From Acidimicrobiaceae bacterium (GTDB taxonomy: Bacteria > Actinomycetota > Acidimicrobiia > Acidimicrobiales > Aldehydirespiratoraceae): a stretch of 47,657 nucleotides of DNA. The translations under genes were made by a program, and so were the position numbers. The notes below the pieces were generated by a model, which had not been told where the DNA came from, searched no databases, and saw only the letters and a list, made by a program, of their open reading frames with translations. The stretch spans positions 8,139-55,795 of the forward strand of contig JAPPJC010000027.1 of assembly GCA_028820455.1 (NCBI GenBank). The letters run 5' to 3'. The first letter of the stretch is position 1. Each line of letters begins with the position of its first letter. Of this stretch, positions 47,363 through 47,657 are shown piece by piece.

Positions 47363-47657
47363 ATGCGATATTTGACGTCACTATTGACTGCGATCCTTGT
47401 GAGCCTTGCGCTCGTAATGGCAGCCTGTAACGGTGATTCCGATACTGACGATACCAATGATCAAACAGACCAAGAACCCAGCGAGACGGTTGACACTATT
47501 GACCAAGATGACTCAACTCAACAGCCTACAGATCAAACTGGTGATGGCGATACGACAGTAGACCTGCTGAGTGATGATGTGCCAAGCATTGAAATGGTTG
47601 AACTCTCTTCAGGGGAAAGCGTGAGCCTGCGGTCTTTGGTGGATGGTGAGCGGCCGG
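47363..47657 (+). CDS. Second TlpA-like lipoprotein, truncated by window end
   Basis: GGAGG then MRYLTSLLTAILVSLALVMAACNGDSDTDDTNDQTDQEPSETVDTIDQDDSTQQPTDQTGDGDTTVDLLSDDVPSIEMVELSSGESVSLRSLVDGERP; runs off the edge so absent from the ORF track. Confidence 0.85.
   Translation, partial: MRYLTSLLTAILVSLALVMAACNGDSDTDDTNDQTDQEPSETVDTIDQDDSTQQPTDQTGDGDTTVDLLSDDVPSIEMVELSSGESVSLRSLVDGERP

Noticed and set aside
1-47657. tRNA, rRNA or retron msr/msd structures
   Set aside because: No cloverleaf, rRNA or reverse transcriptase motifs seen on either strand.

Overview
This looks like an actinobacterial accessory (defence/mobile) island; taxonomy is inferred from protein style only. Left to right: (1) a large partial type ISP-like restriction-modification gene on the minus strand, open to the window edge and missing from the ORF track. 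(2) An exonuclease-BRCT pseudogene and a helicase fragment. (3) A compact CBASS-like module (CD-NTase ending in Gly, stand-alone E2-like protein, membrane effector candidate) with divergent XRE + HExxH peptidase genes resembling CapH/CapP, bracketed by two 77-bp direct repeats. (4) A type I-G (I-U) CRISPR effector operon (cas3-HD, Csb3-like, csb1/cas7, csb2/cas5-6) without visible cas1/cas2, next to a three-repeat decayed array whose repeats look I-E-like. (5) A three-gene carbohydrate cassette: NodU-type carbamoyltransferase, DXD glycosyltransferase, and a GT25-GH16 fusion. (6) An OLD-family ATPase/TOPRIM gene, an ISP-like N6-methylase and a PLD-SNF2 helicase. (7) A 15-kb zone of decayed mobile DNA (ISL3, IS110, IS1595 and IS5 relics, toxin-antitoxin genes, a second cas3 fragment, an AAA/PD-(D/E)XK protein). 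In this zone four copies of a defined terminus (TTATAACGTTACGTTGACAAA plus a GGCT-N5-AGCC hairpin) recur, three of them cutting into other repeats. They are associated with a family of small Q-rich coiled-coil proteins and look like an undescribed mobile element. (8) A tandem pair of acidic-repeat TlpA-like lipoproteins at the right edge. All family names come from motif recognition by eye; no searches were run.
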